64,000 nucleotides of DNA, taken from Argopecten irradians. Taxonomy: Eukaryota; Mollusca; Bivalvia; Pectinida; Pectinidae. A program made the position numbers and the translations under genes. Position 1 is the first letter of the stretch. Each line of letters opens with the position of its first letter. Below are positions 31,817-42,249 of the stretch, piece after piece. The DNA is taken from assembly GCF_041381155.1 (NCBI RefSeq), contig NC_091147.1, positions 8,082,837-8,146,836 on the forward strand. Direction: 5' to 3'. The notes beneath the pieces are model-generated. The model had not been told where the DNA came from. It saw only the letters and a list, made by a program, of their open reading frames with translations, and did no database searches.

Positions 31817-33334
31817 TGTAACGGCCAAGTGGTATGACCAAAACCACTATAATCCAGGTAGCGTATATGACCGTACATAGGTTAGGTATCAATCTGATTG
31901 ATACCAAATCCATAAAGGACTTCACTAATGGTCAAGGAATCTGTCAGTCAAGTCTGTCATTTGTCATGCTTCAGTCACTGTGAAATTCATCAGGAATCTT
32001 CTTCAGCACAGCATCAGCAGCAGTAATAAATATTCTGGAACCATTCAGTCTTATTGTCTTTGTCAATGTCTATATATCCGGAGAGTTATCCACCCTTGGA
32101 CCATTAGGGTTAACCATATTCTATTAACAAACTTTAGAATAGTATGAGATTTCACTATACTCATACACCATAATCACTGTCACCGAGACTGTGATTCCTA
32201 ATCAAATACAACCAAGAGTGAAATAAAGTTAAATAATTTTATTATAGTAATATCTGATTTATTTACAAGTACATAAGTATGACCCTATCACTCTCTTTCA
32301 TCTTCCATACCCTCACTACTGAACCTACTATGATATTTACAATGAAAATCTTTACAATAAATAAATAACTAATCCATATGTATCAGGAAAAACCTTAGAA
32401 CCTTAAATCCAGCAATCTCCAGCGGTACTAACAAAAATGGTGAAAAATACTAAAACCCATGAATAAAATCTTATCCCTATAAGATCTCTATATAAATTCC
32501 CATTACTTTTCTCCAATATTTTACCTCTAATCCTTATATAATTACAGCATCACATCCCCCATGATGATTCCCCATGAAAAATCCTCCCAAAAATGGCGAT
32601 AAACGCTAAGTCCTAAACTAAGGAAAACTATGAAAAATTCCCATAAAATCTCCCTAAAATTCCCCCCAAATAACATTTAGTAGACAACAAGTACATATAA
32701 GACGAGACAGCCGCATTGGGATCGAGGAAACACCTCTTACGTCCCTAGCGGAAAGGTTACACGGAGACATGTTACATAACGTACACCCACCTAGAGCTTC
32801 CGTAGTAGAAGTGACCCCCTACCCAGATCTAACGGTACTTTTGCTGGAGCGTTGCTGGAAAACCATAGTTACCGCGTGCGGATATTCCGCTGCTGGATTC
32901 TGTTGGAAAATGTTGTGCACAACAATGACAACATTTATAAAAGTAAGAGATACAAACCTATTACAATATACGAAATTAATTACCACTCAAATACACGCCA
33001 TACGTACTTCTAAAACTCCATTACACATGTTCGTAGAAAATAATAACTTTTATATTTACAATAACACTTGCGTACTACGTCACTTCCGTCCGTTCCCGCG
33101 CTTACATACAAGCGAAGACTCGCCATGCTGCTTGTACCCTGCTGTCACTCCGGTGCCTCTCACGCATACTATTGTGAATTTATAACTTAATACGGGTATA
33201 AACCATATATAGTCTAATCATGTTACATGTGCAAATGATTAATACGATCTTATCTTTATATCTAATCAACAATCCCTAATTATCGTAAACTCTCTCACCT
33301 CACTCGTCCATTCTCACAGGGTCCACTCGTCACA
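31817..33334 (-). repeat. Gypsy 5' LTR (1518 bp)
   Basis: Near-identical to the 3' LTR pieces 18185-18512 and 21233-22476. Inner end GGCCGTTACA at 31817, outer end TGTGACGAGTGG at 33334. An antisense open frame (32769-33185) occurs in both LTRs. Confidence 0.9.
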
Positions 33335-34336
33335 GTATTGCTGTCTAGGTTTTAAACAGAAATATACTGCAAAATATTTCATTTTGAAATAATTCATGGT
33401 ATATAATGACTTTTTAATGTCCCACTTTGTTAGGAAACACATTTTATCCCCTCACTAAGCATGTTTCACAATGGAAAAAACCATGTGATGAATTCCATAG
33501 CAGTTGGTTATCGTTTTAGCCGATTGGCTTTCATATTTTCTTTTAAATAGAAGTGTATTTACTGTTACAGATCAACAGGTAGTGGCTTATTCAAATAATT
33601 AAACAATAGAAAATTGGCTGTCTAATAAGGCCCTATATTTTATGGCGGAAAGGTATCACTAAACATGGTGGTAAGTTTCCATGAATGAATACGAAAAAAC
33701 ACTATGTTCATTAAAACATTATACGAACACGAGTTTAAGAGTAAGTCATCTACAAAATAAACACGCAAACAGACTTAGTCCGAATGTCGTCAGTATTCTA
33801 ATGTGCAGTATTTCTCTTTTTGAATCAATTATCTCGATTAATAGTTATCCCCCAATTAGCACGCAATTACGCCAGAAGACGTCAGTAAAACGTCATATTT
33901 TAGATTTATTACATCATACGAGGTATTTCAATATGGAGCCTTGGATTACTCGGATATTGATTTTGATACATTGGAATATTTTAACATGTTAGCTGTACCT
34001 GAAACGGTAAGATCGTTAATTAAGATCCTTGTTGAAGAGACAAACAAATATGCAAGACAGTATTTTGAGACAGAAGCTTACGTGTGTCAACGCCGTTCTC
34101 TAGATCAAAGGCATGACAGCATAAAAATCCAGATGATATGTCAGCATTTGTAGGTCTCTATCTAGCCATGGAAATCTTCAAAAACTCTCCATAGACTCTT
34201 ACTGGATAACGTCTGATGAGATGAAACCTATCTCTACAATATCCATGGATTTTCTTCTCTTATGACCCGGAACAGATTCCAACTGATCATGAAATTTTTG
34301 CACTCCAGTAACAATAACACTCATATCCCACGAGGT
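33335..34336. other. Unassigned sequence downstream of the Gypsy element
   Basis: Starts with the GTAT target copy. Short open frames (33681-33992, 33941-34153) have no recognisable motifs and I do not call them genes. Confidence 0.4.
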
Positions 34337-35726
34337 CAAGAGGGTCATGATCCTTGCCACCTGAGACGAAGTCTCAAGTGACCTATTCTAATCGCCTTTT
34401 GTCCGTCGTCGTCCATCGTCCGTCGTATGTCCGTAAACAATTTACATTTTGACTTCTTCTCCAAAACTGCTGAAGCAATTTCAATGAAATTTTGCACAAA
34501 CCTTCTAACGCATAAGGCCAATCAAAATTGTGAATTATATGGTCCCCACCCCCAGGGGGCTGTCGGAGGGGCCAAAAGGGGTAAAATTGAGTAAAATTTC
34601 AAAAATCTTCTTCTCCACTCACAGATGTGGTAGAATCAAATACTCTTCATAGATAGAAAGGTCTCAAGGTCCTCTACAAAAATTGTGAATTATATGACCC
34701 TGGGGAGGGGGTTAAGTTTACTATAGTTTATATAGGGAATACACATTTATGAGCATTTTTTGCTCAATTTTCATTGGAAACGAGTCAAACTTGGTTAGAA
34801 TTATTAGCCTGAGCTAGCATTTTAACATCATATCCATGTTGGTCCAGGCCGACCCCCTGGGGGCAGAGGGGAGGGGCCAAAAAAGGTCAAATAGGCTAAA
34901 ACTTCAAAAATATTCTTCTAAAATTCTGGAAATGGTAGAATCAAATACATTTTATAGATGAAAAGGTCTTAAAGTTTGTTTTATAAAAATTGTAAATTTG
35001 ATGACCCTGGGGTCTCATGTTTCCCCTTGGGGAGGGGGGCAAGTTTACTAAAGTTTATATAGGAAAAACACATTAATGAGCATTTTTTGCTCAATTTTCA
35101 TAGGAAATGAGTCAAACTTGGTTAGAATTATTAGCCTGAGATAGAATTTTAATATCATATCCACATTGGTCCTGGCCGACCCCCTGGAGGCAGAGGGGCG
35201 GAGCTAAAAAAGGGTCAAATAGATTAAAACTTCAAAAATCTTCTTAAATTCTGGAAATAGTAGAATCAAATAATTATAGATGGAAAGGTCTTCGGGTGTT
35301 TTATAAAAATTGTGAATTATATGACCTTGGGGTCTCACGTTACCCCCTGGGGAGGGGTCAAGTTAACTTTAGTTTATATAGGAAAAACATATTTGCGAAC
35401 ATTATTTGCCCAATTTTCATAGGAAATTAGTCAAACTTGATTAGAATTATTAGCCTAAGATGTAGCATTTTAACATCCATATCCGTCCTCGATGACCCCC
35501 TGGAGGACCAGAGGGGCAGGACCAAACAGGGTCAAAATGATTAAAATTTCAAAGAATATCTCTAAGTTCACAGGTTTGATGGAAGCAAATACTCTTCATA
35601 GTCTTAAAAGTCAAATTTAATAATCACTGACCAACTTCAAGGCCCAGCATACAGTGTATATATATCTTTAATTTGTTTCATTATATATTCTAACTCAGGT
35701 GACCGTTAAGGCCCATGGACCTCTTG
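34337..35726. mobile_element. Non-autonomous element with imperfect terminal inverted repeats and a core of about 310-bp tandem repeats
   Basis: Left end CAAGAGGGTCATGATCCTTG...CACCTGAG. The right end, read reversed, is CAAGAGGTCCATGGGCCTTA...CACCTGAG. The core repeats blocks such as GGTAGAATCAAATAC, TTGTGAATTATATGACC, AGTCAAACTTGGTTAGAATT and CCGACCCCCTGG three to four times. No coding capacity. Confidence 0.75.
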
Positions 35727-35869
35727 TTCTCCGAAACATATGACGATACGCTCCAAAACACATGACGTCACAATCAATACCTTGCGGGTAGGTATCAATT
35801 GTTACGTCATTATTTTGTGAGCGCGATTCACGACGTATTCTCCAAAACGTATGACGTTACACTCCAATT
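35727..35869. repeat. Short repeats with ATGACGTCA-type motifs
   Basis: CCAAAACACATGACGTCACA, TGCGGGTAGGTATCAATTG and CCAAAACGTATGACGTTACA. Related blocks occur at 36395-36428 and near 61340-61450. Confidence 0.5.
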
Positions 35870-36394
35870 GTTTGTTTGTTTGATTAATTAACGTCCTATT
35901 AACAGCTATGGTCATGTAAGGACGGCCTCCCATGTATGCGGTGTGTTGCGTGTATGTTGTGCGAGGTGCGTGTTTCGGGAGACTGCGGTATATTCATGTT
36001 GTGTCTTCTTGTATAGTGGAACTTTTGCCCTTTTTATAGTGCTATATCACTGATGCATGCCGCCGAAGACACCAAGCAACACACCCCACCCGGTCACATT
36101 ATACTGACAACGAGCGAACCAGTCGTCCCACTCCCTTTTTGCTGAGCGCTAAGCAGGAGCAGAAACTACCACTTTTACAGACTTTGGTGTGTCTCGGCCA
36201 GGGGACAGAACCCAGAGCCTTCCTCACAGGGGCGAACGCTCAACTCAAGGCCAAAAGTGAGGCGGTGCCAAGGGAGGCATTAGGAAGGATAAAGTCAGTT
36301 AGGAAGAATAGAAAAGATAAGATCCTAAATTTAGTCGCCTTTTACGATCATGCAATAGGGCAGCAGGTACATTTCTAACGCCCTACCTGCAGGG
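35870..36394 (-). mobile_element. Composite SINE, full-length minus copy
   Basis: From (TTTG)nATTAATTAACGTCC to CGCCCTACCTGCAGGG. It has every module of the copy at 16464 and is the cleanest full-length example here (about 525 bp). Confidence 0.88.
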
Positions 36395-36428
36395 CCAAAA
36401 CACATGACGTCACAATCAATACCTAACC

Positions 36429-36833
36429 GCAACACCACCTCACTTTTGGCCTTTAGTTGAGCACTCGCCCTTGTGAGGAAGGCTCTGGGTTCTGTCCCCT
36501 GGCCGAGACACACCAACGTCTATATTTGTGGTTTCTGCTCCTGCTTAGAGCTTATCATACAGGGAGTGGCACGACTGATTCGTCCGTTGTCAGTATAATG
36601 TGACCGGGTGGGGTATGTTGCTTGGTGTCTTCGGCGGCATGCTTCAGTGATATAGCACTATAAAAGGGCAACAGCTCCACTATACAACAAGACACAACAT
36701 GAATATACCGCAGTCTCCAAAAACATGCACCTCGCACAACATACACGCAACACACTGCATACATAGGAGGCCGTCCTTATATGACCATAGCAGTTAATAG
36801 GACGTTAATTAATCAAACAAACAAACAAACAAA
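36429..36833 (+). mobile_element. Composite SINE, plus copy, forming an inverted pair with the preceding one
   Basis: Starts in tRNA-like module 1 (CACTTTTGGCCTTTAGTTGA), includes module 2 and ends (AAAC)nAAAT. Only about 35 bases separate it from the minus copy. Confidence 0.85.
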
Positions 36834-37500
36834 TCAATAAACTTAATGTAGTTTCTGAAATTGGTAAGATAATTCAAATGGAGATATTATTGGACCATAG
36901 ATTTTTATTGTTTCAGAAATACGTGTTCATTTTACAAGAAAATCTGTGAGATAATTGAAATGAAAATGGCCATTAAAATACGTTAATTTAATTATAAATG
37001 TCCCTTAATTAACCAAGAAATCAACTGCAAAGTGTATGTCTTAGACAAATCTTTGCTATAATTAATTGATTGATGGGTTTAACGTCCTTGTTTCGTCCGG
37101 TTATTACTGAATAGTGGATGGCAGAGAAGAGACACTGGTTGGAATTACAACAGTAGTACAGGTAGGTTCTTATGGGGAAAATACTTGTTCTTCACCACTT
37201 GTGTCTAGCTACAGATTGTGCATGAAGTCCTCTAAAGTGGGTATATATAAGTTTGTGTTATCAAACATCTACTTGCTCATCATCATGCCTTGCCTTTATC
37301 TTCTATATAAATGTACTATAAGGCATTTGAGCCCCAAGACCATGTTTGATCTATACATTTTACCACACTAATGTCATTTAATTACCATGGTCTCTAATGC
37401 AGGGTAGCAGGGGCCATTATACCATTGGCTGACTATTCTAGTTGGCAATATATTGGTTCATTTAATCAATTTTTAAATAATTCTTACATGGTTTAATTCA
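36834..37500. other. Unassigned sequence upstream of the transposase pseudogene
   Basis: No recognisable coding sequence; a GATGGGTTTAACGTCC block near 37075 may be repeat-derived. Confidence 0.35.
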
Positions 37501-38549
37501 CGTCATGCTTGAGCAAACTGGAAAAGTCTGATCATATGCTGTTAGGAGCAAAAGCTGTAGGATGTGTAGCCAAGGGTCGACAACATCACACATTTGCATG
37601 AAAAATTGGTCAGGAAGTAGTAAAACCATGGGAGGGATCAGATATGGCTGTTGACATGGCCCACCAGCTTAAAGACAACTACAATTTACAGATACAGATT
37701 CTTCATGCAGACAACGATTCCACTACTACGTCCAGACTTAAGCAAAGCAGTCTTTCCCTGACTTGGAAAAAAGAGATGACAGGAATCATACAAAGAAATC
37801 CATTTCAAAATGTCTGTATGAAATGACAAAAAGGTAAGGTATTATTATAAAAGACTGCTCGTCTTACCTTGAGTTGTTTTCAGTTGGCAGTAATGATATA
37901 ATGTAATGAAGCTTGCCTGTGCTTTATCGGTATGTTGAATTTTCCATTTGTGCATTTATTTGTCATCCATTCTCCCATAACTGATAAGATACATGGCATC
38001 ACTAGGATATTGCATGGGTATCAGTAGAGTCAATAAGGCATTGTGATGTGACAATGTAAATATATTCCTCTGTATCAATGATTGTTTCTTACGTCTGTCA
38101 AAACTGTTGACAGGATGTGTAATAACATGCTTGAACAATTATAAAATGTAACAAAGTTTGTTCATATAAATGACCTTGATCTTCATTCAAGTCAGAAGAG
38201 CTACATTTGTTAGATATTTTGCAAAAAAAAAAATTCTTGCTTGATTTTGCCTAATTTGTGCATTGTCTTAATGGTCAGAAATGACTCAAATATATATATG
38301 CAACTTTTTGTTATTTGCAGTCATAAAGAACTGAAGCAAGCAGAAGTTATACCTTATCTCATAAGATGCTTCATGTACGCCATCTGTGAGAGGTGAGAGT
38401 AAGCAAGAGAGTTATCTTCAAATTGCCCTGGATCGTATTGTTCCGCATGCTTTTGGAGATCATTCTCTGTGTTCAGATGTAAAATTGTGTACATTCATAG
38501 ACAATCCACCAACATTCTCCAATAATGTCTCTAATATACATATAATTAA

Positions 38550-38753
38550 AGATGCTCCAACGCCGACAGAGCATAAACGATACTCATCATTTGAACAATA
38601 ATTGGTGTTCTATCTGTCTAATTAACACAAAAAGTAATATAAAAACCATTTATTTGTTTTTGGTGTGTGCGCGTTTGTAACTGAAGACAAATACTAATTC
38701 GTCTGCTCCTGTATTAAATAGAGAAAATACCATTTGTCAGCAGTGGAGCATCT
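38550..38753. mobile_element. TTAA-type MITE (family D), 204 bp
   Basis: AGATGCTCCAACGCCGACAG...GCAGTGGAGCATCT, flanked by TTAA on both sides (38546-38549, 38754-38757). Interrupts the transposase pseudogene. Confidence 0.82.
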
Positions 38754-39475
38754 TTAAAGGAATTCTTACATATATTTCAGTTCTTTTCATTCCAGCAACT
38801 TGTCAATTACTATTTATGAATACCCAAGATGAAACATGGATCCCAAGTTTGTACATGTACATATATATTACATATTCAAAATCAAAATTATATCTGTGGT
38901 TGTGTTCCAAAATTTCTAAATATGTGAAAATTACTAGTAATATAACCAATTTTAATATATATGAATATTGTTTTAGGTTTAAAGGTTTAAAGCCCTGAAA
39001 AAGGATCTCAAGGCAATGGCCCATAAATACAGAGGGAGAGCAAAAAGTTCATTAGAGTTAGGATTAACCCAAGCAAATGAAAATTTCAATCAAATGGTTT
39101 CTTCAAAAGCGCCAAAATCAAGGTAAGTGATGTTTTGTGTAACAAATAAATTTTGCTTGTAACAAGAATTGCTTTAAATTAATTGATTTGAATATATTTT
39201 CATGTTATGGACTAGAGATAATCCAACAAGAACCCATGGGCCTTTTAAAATGATCATCAAATTATTGGCACAAAACAACATACAGTCACTGTACCTGGTA
39301 TATATACAGTAGTGGCTTACAAAGAAGGCAACAGAGATCCTTATTTGACCAATTAAAGTACATTAAGGTCATTCGCAAAATTGAAAGCCCTTCATCTTAG
39401 TACATGTATGCTACGAGACCAATATATCTGCTCATTTCACAATAAGTTGTTTATAAAAAATAGCCTATTCAAGGT

Positions 39476-39806
39476 CATTAAATTGTGCAAAACGTTTGAG
39501 TTAATAATAAAATATTTATATTATCGCTAAACCTTAAACCTAATTAGCCCATTTGACCCTGTGCCCTTGAATGAGGTCAATTTTGTTTGTTTGTTTGTTT
39601 GTTTGTTTAATTAACGTCCTGTTAACAGCTATGGTCATGTAAGGACGGCCTCCCATGTATGCGGTGTGTTGCGTGTATGTTGTGCGAGGTGCGTCATTAA
39701 ATTGTGCAAAACGTTCGAGTTAGTCATGAAATATTTATATTATAGCTAAACCTTAAACCTAATCAGCCTATTTGACCCTGTGCCCTTGAATGAGGTCAAG
39801 ATCATT
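39476..39806. repeat. Two tandem copies of a 105-110-bp repeat split by a SINE tail
   Basis: TCATTAAATTGTGCAAAACG, CTAAACCTTAAACCTAAT and TTTGACCCTGTGCCCTTGAA occur at 39476-39580 and again at 39695-39800. A third weaker start is at 39800. Confidence 0.75.
39581..39694 (-). mobile_element. SINE 3' part inserted in the tandem repeat
   Basis: (TTTG)n TTTAATTAACGTCCTG to GTGCGAGGTGCGT; about 110 bases of family A. Confidence 0.82.
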
Positions 39807-40001
39807 AAATTGAAGAAAATGTGTAGGTTATTCATGAAATATTGACATTACCACTAAACCAATATATGATAATTTCTTGTATTTACATTGGCACTTACCA
39901 GTATGCTCTGGCATAATATTACTTTCATCAGAGTTCAAGAGGTCATGGAAGAAAGAAATTCAATTCCCAACAGTTTTGAGAATTTTTATAAGAATATTAT
40001 G

Positions 40002-40002
<1 letters not shown>

Positions 40003-40025
<23 letters not shown>
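40003..40025. repeat. (AT)n microsatellite
   Basis: Uninterrupted TA dinucleotides for about 22 bases. Confidence 0.85.
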
Positions 40026-40032
<7 letters not shown>

Positions 40033-40111
40033 GTAACCCATAGTTAAAGAACCTCCATTCATTTCCCATTCTTTTCACAGTTTAAGCAGAACACGACTTT
40101 AATCATCATTA

Positions 40112-40281
40112 CATAGTTCCACTATACAAGAACACACAACACGAACGTACCGCAGTCTCCCAAAACACGCACCTCGCACAACATACACGCAACACTACGC
40201 ATACATGGGAGGCCGTCCTTACATGACCATAGATGTTAATAGGACGTTAATCAAACAAACAAACAAACAAACAAACAAAAC
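40112..40281 (+). mobile_element. Composite SINE, 5'-truncated, in an intron-like part of the transposase pseudogene
   Basis: TAGTTCCACTATACAAGAAC to GACGTTAATC(AAAC)n; ends about 36 bases before the putative acceptor CATAACAG. Confidence 0.82.
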
Positions 40282-40814
40282 ATTTTATAAATATTTTAAT
40301 GTTTCCATGACATAACAGGCACTATGGTGGATCAAGTAATTAACAGAGTATCAGCAACTGTCCTGCAGAAAAATGAAGGCCAAACTTATCTAACAAAGGT
40401 AAAAAGTGAGATTAAATTTACACAGCATCCAATGGATGTCTTATTCTCTCCATGTGCATTCACTTACAAAGTCTATTTGCCTAACTGAAAATTTGACAAG
40501 CCAAATTTTGGGTAACATATAAAAGTCATTTGATTTCAATGTGCATTAGCATGTTTTATTAAGATTGTTAAACTGTGTATTTGAGCTTCAATATCAATTC
40601 TTTTACCTTTCAATTTCAACGTTTTACATGTAAATAAAGCATCACTATTGTCACCAGGTGAAGTCGCCCTCAAGCTTAATAGTAAACTTGATGAAATAAG
40701 AAAAAAGAGGCGCATTCAGGAAAAAACTATCTTTCAAGAAAAGACGTGCCCAGAGTAAAAGCAAAAAGAAACAATAGGCATATAACTAGTATCGTTATTA
40801 AGACATTTTCTTCC

Positions 40815-41045
40815 ATTTGCCCTATTGGGCCCCGCCCCTCAGGCCCAAGGGGAGTCAGAATCACCATTTGTACAAAATCTGTTCCCCTTCTCCTAAGGAT
40901 GTTTCTGGCCAAATTTGGTTAAAATCCATTAAGAACTATTTGACTAGTAGCGTTTTAAGGAACCGTTTACGCACGGCGCACGACGACGGACGGTACACGA
41001 TGGCAATAATGTTATCTTGACCCTCTGGGTCAGATGACCTAAAAA
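40815..41045. mobile_element. Fragment of a GACCTAAAA-ended repeat (family E)
   Basis: GCACGGCGCACGACGACGGACGG followed by CTGGGTCAGATGACCTAAAA; its end is the reverse of TTTTAGGTCATC found at 46386. Confidence 0.5.
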
Positions 41046-41120
41046 GCAATAGTTCACTATACACGAATATACCGCATTTTATCAAAACACACACCCCATA
41101 GATAGGAGGCCGTTCATATA
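41046..41120 (+). mobile_element. Composite SINE, plus copy, split by an inverted copy
   Basis: CAATAGTTCACTATACACGA ... GGAGGCCGTTCATATA. Its continuation (CCGCCGTTCATACATGACTT...CATCAAACACACAAATAAA) lies at 41664-41722. Confidence 0.72.
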
Positions 41121-41663
41121 TTTGTTTGTTTGATTCATTAACGTCCTATTAACAGCTATGGCCATGTATGGACGGCCTCCCATGTATGCAGTGTGTATTT
41201 TGTGTGAAGTGCGAGGTGCGTGTTTTGGGACACTGCGGTATGTTCTTGTTGTTCGCCGGTTGTCAGTTTAATGTGACCGGGTGAGGAACTGTTGTCCTTT
41301 TTATAGTGCTATATCACTGAAGCATGCCGCCAAAGACACCAACCAATACACATCACCCGGTCACATTTTACTGACAACGGGCAAACCAGTCGTCCCACTC
41401 CATGTTTGCTGAGCGCTAAGCAGGAGCAGAAACTACCACTATCATAGACTTTGGTATGTCTCGGCCAGGGGACAGAACCCAGAGCCTTCCTCACAGGGGC
41501 GAACGTTCAACTCAAGGCCAAAAGTGAGGCAGTGCCAAGGGAGGCATTAGGAAAAATAAAGTCAATCAGGACGAAGAGCAAAGATAATATCCTTAATTTA
41601 GTCGCCTTTTACGATCATGCAATATAGGGGCAGCAGGTACAATTCTAATGCCCTACCTGCAGG
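41121..41663 (-). mobile_element. Composite SINE, full-length minus copy inserted in the plus copy
   Basis: TTTGTTTGTTTGATTCATTA to CCCTACCTGCAGG, all modules present. The target duplication GCCGTTCATA is visible on both sides. Confidence 0.85.
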
Positions 41664-41727
41664 ACCGCCGTTCATACATGACTTAATGTTTTAATAGGAC
41701 GTTGATTCATCAAACACACAAATAAAA
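41664..41727 (+). mobile_element. SINE tail, continuation of 41046-41120
   Basis: GCCGTTCATACATGACTTAA and AATAGGACGTTGATTCATCA. Confidence 0.72.
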
Positions 41728-41895
41728 TTGTGGTTGCTCTCCGCTGTAACTTAACAGTCTTCAACCTATCATATTTTAATAACCAAAAATACAGCTAACA
41801 TAGCCCTGATCAGCCTTCTCTGTTACATGGTTTTCGAAACTGGAATCTGCAACTTAATTTACGCTAAAGTATTTTTCCTTGACTGTTTTGTCTTG
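41728..41895. repeat. Dispersed repeat (family C), copy 2
   Basis: ATTGTGGTTGCTCTCCGCTG, CTATCATATTTTAATAACC, CTGATCAGCCTTCTC, GTATTTTTCCTTGACTGT; collinear with 15848-16080. Confidence 0.65.
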
Positions 41896-41949
41896 ATGTT
41901 TATATAACAAGGCTCATACATCAAACAAAATTTTACAAAAAAATATTAC

Positions 41950-42152
41950 TGCAGGTAGGGCGTAAGAATTGTACCTGCTGGCCCCTATTGCTTGATCGTA
42001 TAAGGCGACTAAATTCATGATCTTATCTTTACTTGCTTCCTAACATCTCCTTTGACACCACCTCACTTTTGGGCTCGCTGCTGTGAGGAAGGCTCCGGGT
42101 TCTGTCCCCTGGACGAGATACAACAAAGCCTATAAAAATGGTAGTTTCTGGT
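41950..42152 (+). mobile_element. Composite SINE head, 3'-truncated
   Basis: CTGCAGGTAGGGCGTAAGAA, GATCGTATAAGGCGACTAAA and the module 1 B-box-like GGGTTCTGTCCCC. Confidence 0.8.
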
Positions 42153-42249
42153 TTACAACTTAATTGAAATATTTCTTAAATTTATGGAATATTAATGAAC
42201 CTTTCTAACTATTTTGTTCGTTTAATCAACTAATCAGACAAAGCTGCTA

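Larger units (their letters stand above)
18185..33334 (-). mobile_element. Gypsy-type LTR retrotransposon, structurally complete, decayed, with nested insertions
   Basis: Read on minus: 5' LTR (33334 to 31817), primer site, leader with 45-bp repeats, gag, -1 shifted pol, an extra zinc-finger ORF, polypurine tract and 3' LTR (22476 to 18185, interrupted). LTR ends are TGTGAC...GTTACA. A 4-bp target duplication GTAT flanks it (18181-18184 and 33335-33338). The LTRs differ by few substitutions, so insertion was recent, yet pol has stop codons and gag is split by a SINE. Insertions inside: 18513-21232 (LTR element), 21303-21347 (SINE tail), 22815-23413 (Nimb) and 29164-29484 (SINE). Confidence 0.88.
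37527..40780 (+). pseudogene. Mutator-like transposase, multi-exon pseudogene
   Basis: Ordered family blocks appear on one strand. Exon-like 37527-37831: MLLGAKAVGCVAKGRQH, then GSDMAVDMAHQL and HADNDSTTTSRL, with donor GTAAGG. Exon-like 38321-38540: HKELKQAEVIPYLIRCFMYA and IVPHAFGDHSLCSDVKLC. 38985-39122: YRGRAKSS and TQANENFNQMVSSKAPKS, donor GTAAGT. 40318-40398: VDQVINRVSATVLQKNEG after CATAACAG. 40650-40780: a basic tail with DEIRKKRRIQEK. A TGA at 37599 and frame changes near 37770, 38390 and 40735 kill it, and a MITE sits at 38550-38753. The QANE-FN...ASKAPKS and QKNxG blocks are, as I recall, from Mutator-like transposases of animals; the family name needs a profile search. Confidence 0.6.

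Noticed and set aside
33681..34153. Two overlapping open frames after the Gypsy element
   Set aside because: Short, motif-free, in AT-rich DNA; not supported as a gene.
34399..34440. CRISPR-like array (GTCCGTCGTCGTCC repeats here and at 46425)
   Set aside because: These are GTC-rich arm sequences of eukaryotic non-autonomous elements; no spacers, no cas genes, eukaryotic context.
36429..36530. tRNA gene inside the composite SINE
   Set aside because: A- and B-box-like sequences are present, but the arms do not pair as a cloverleaf by eye and the unit is repeated as a SINE.
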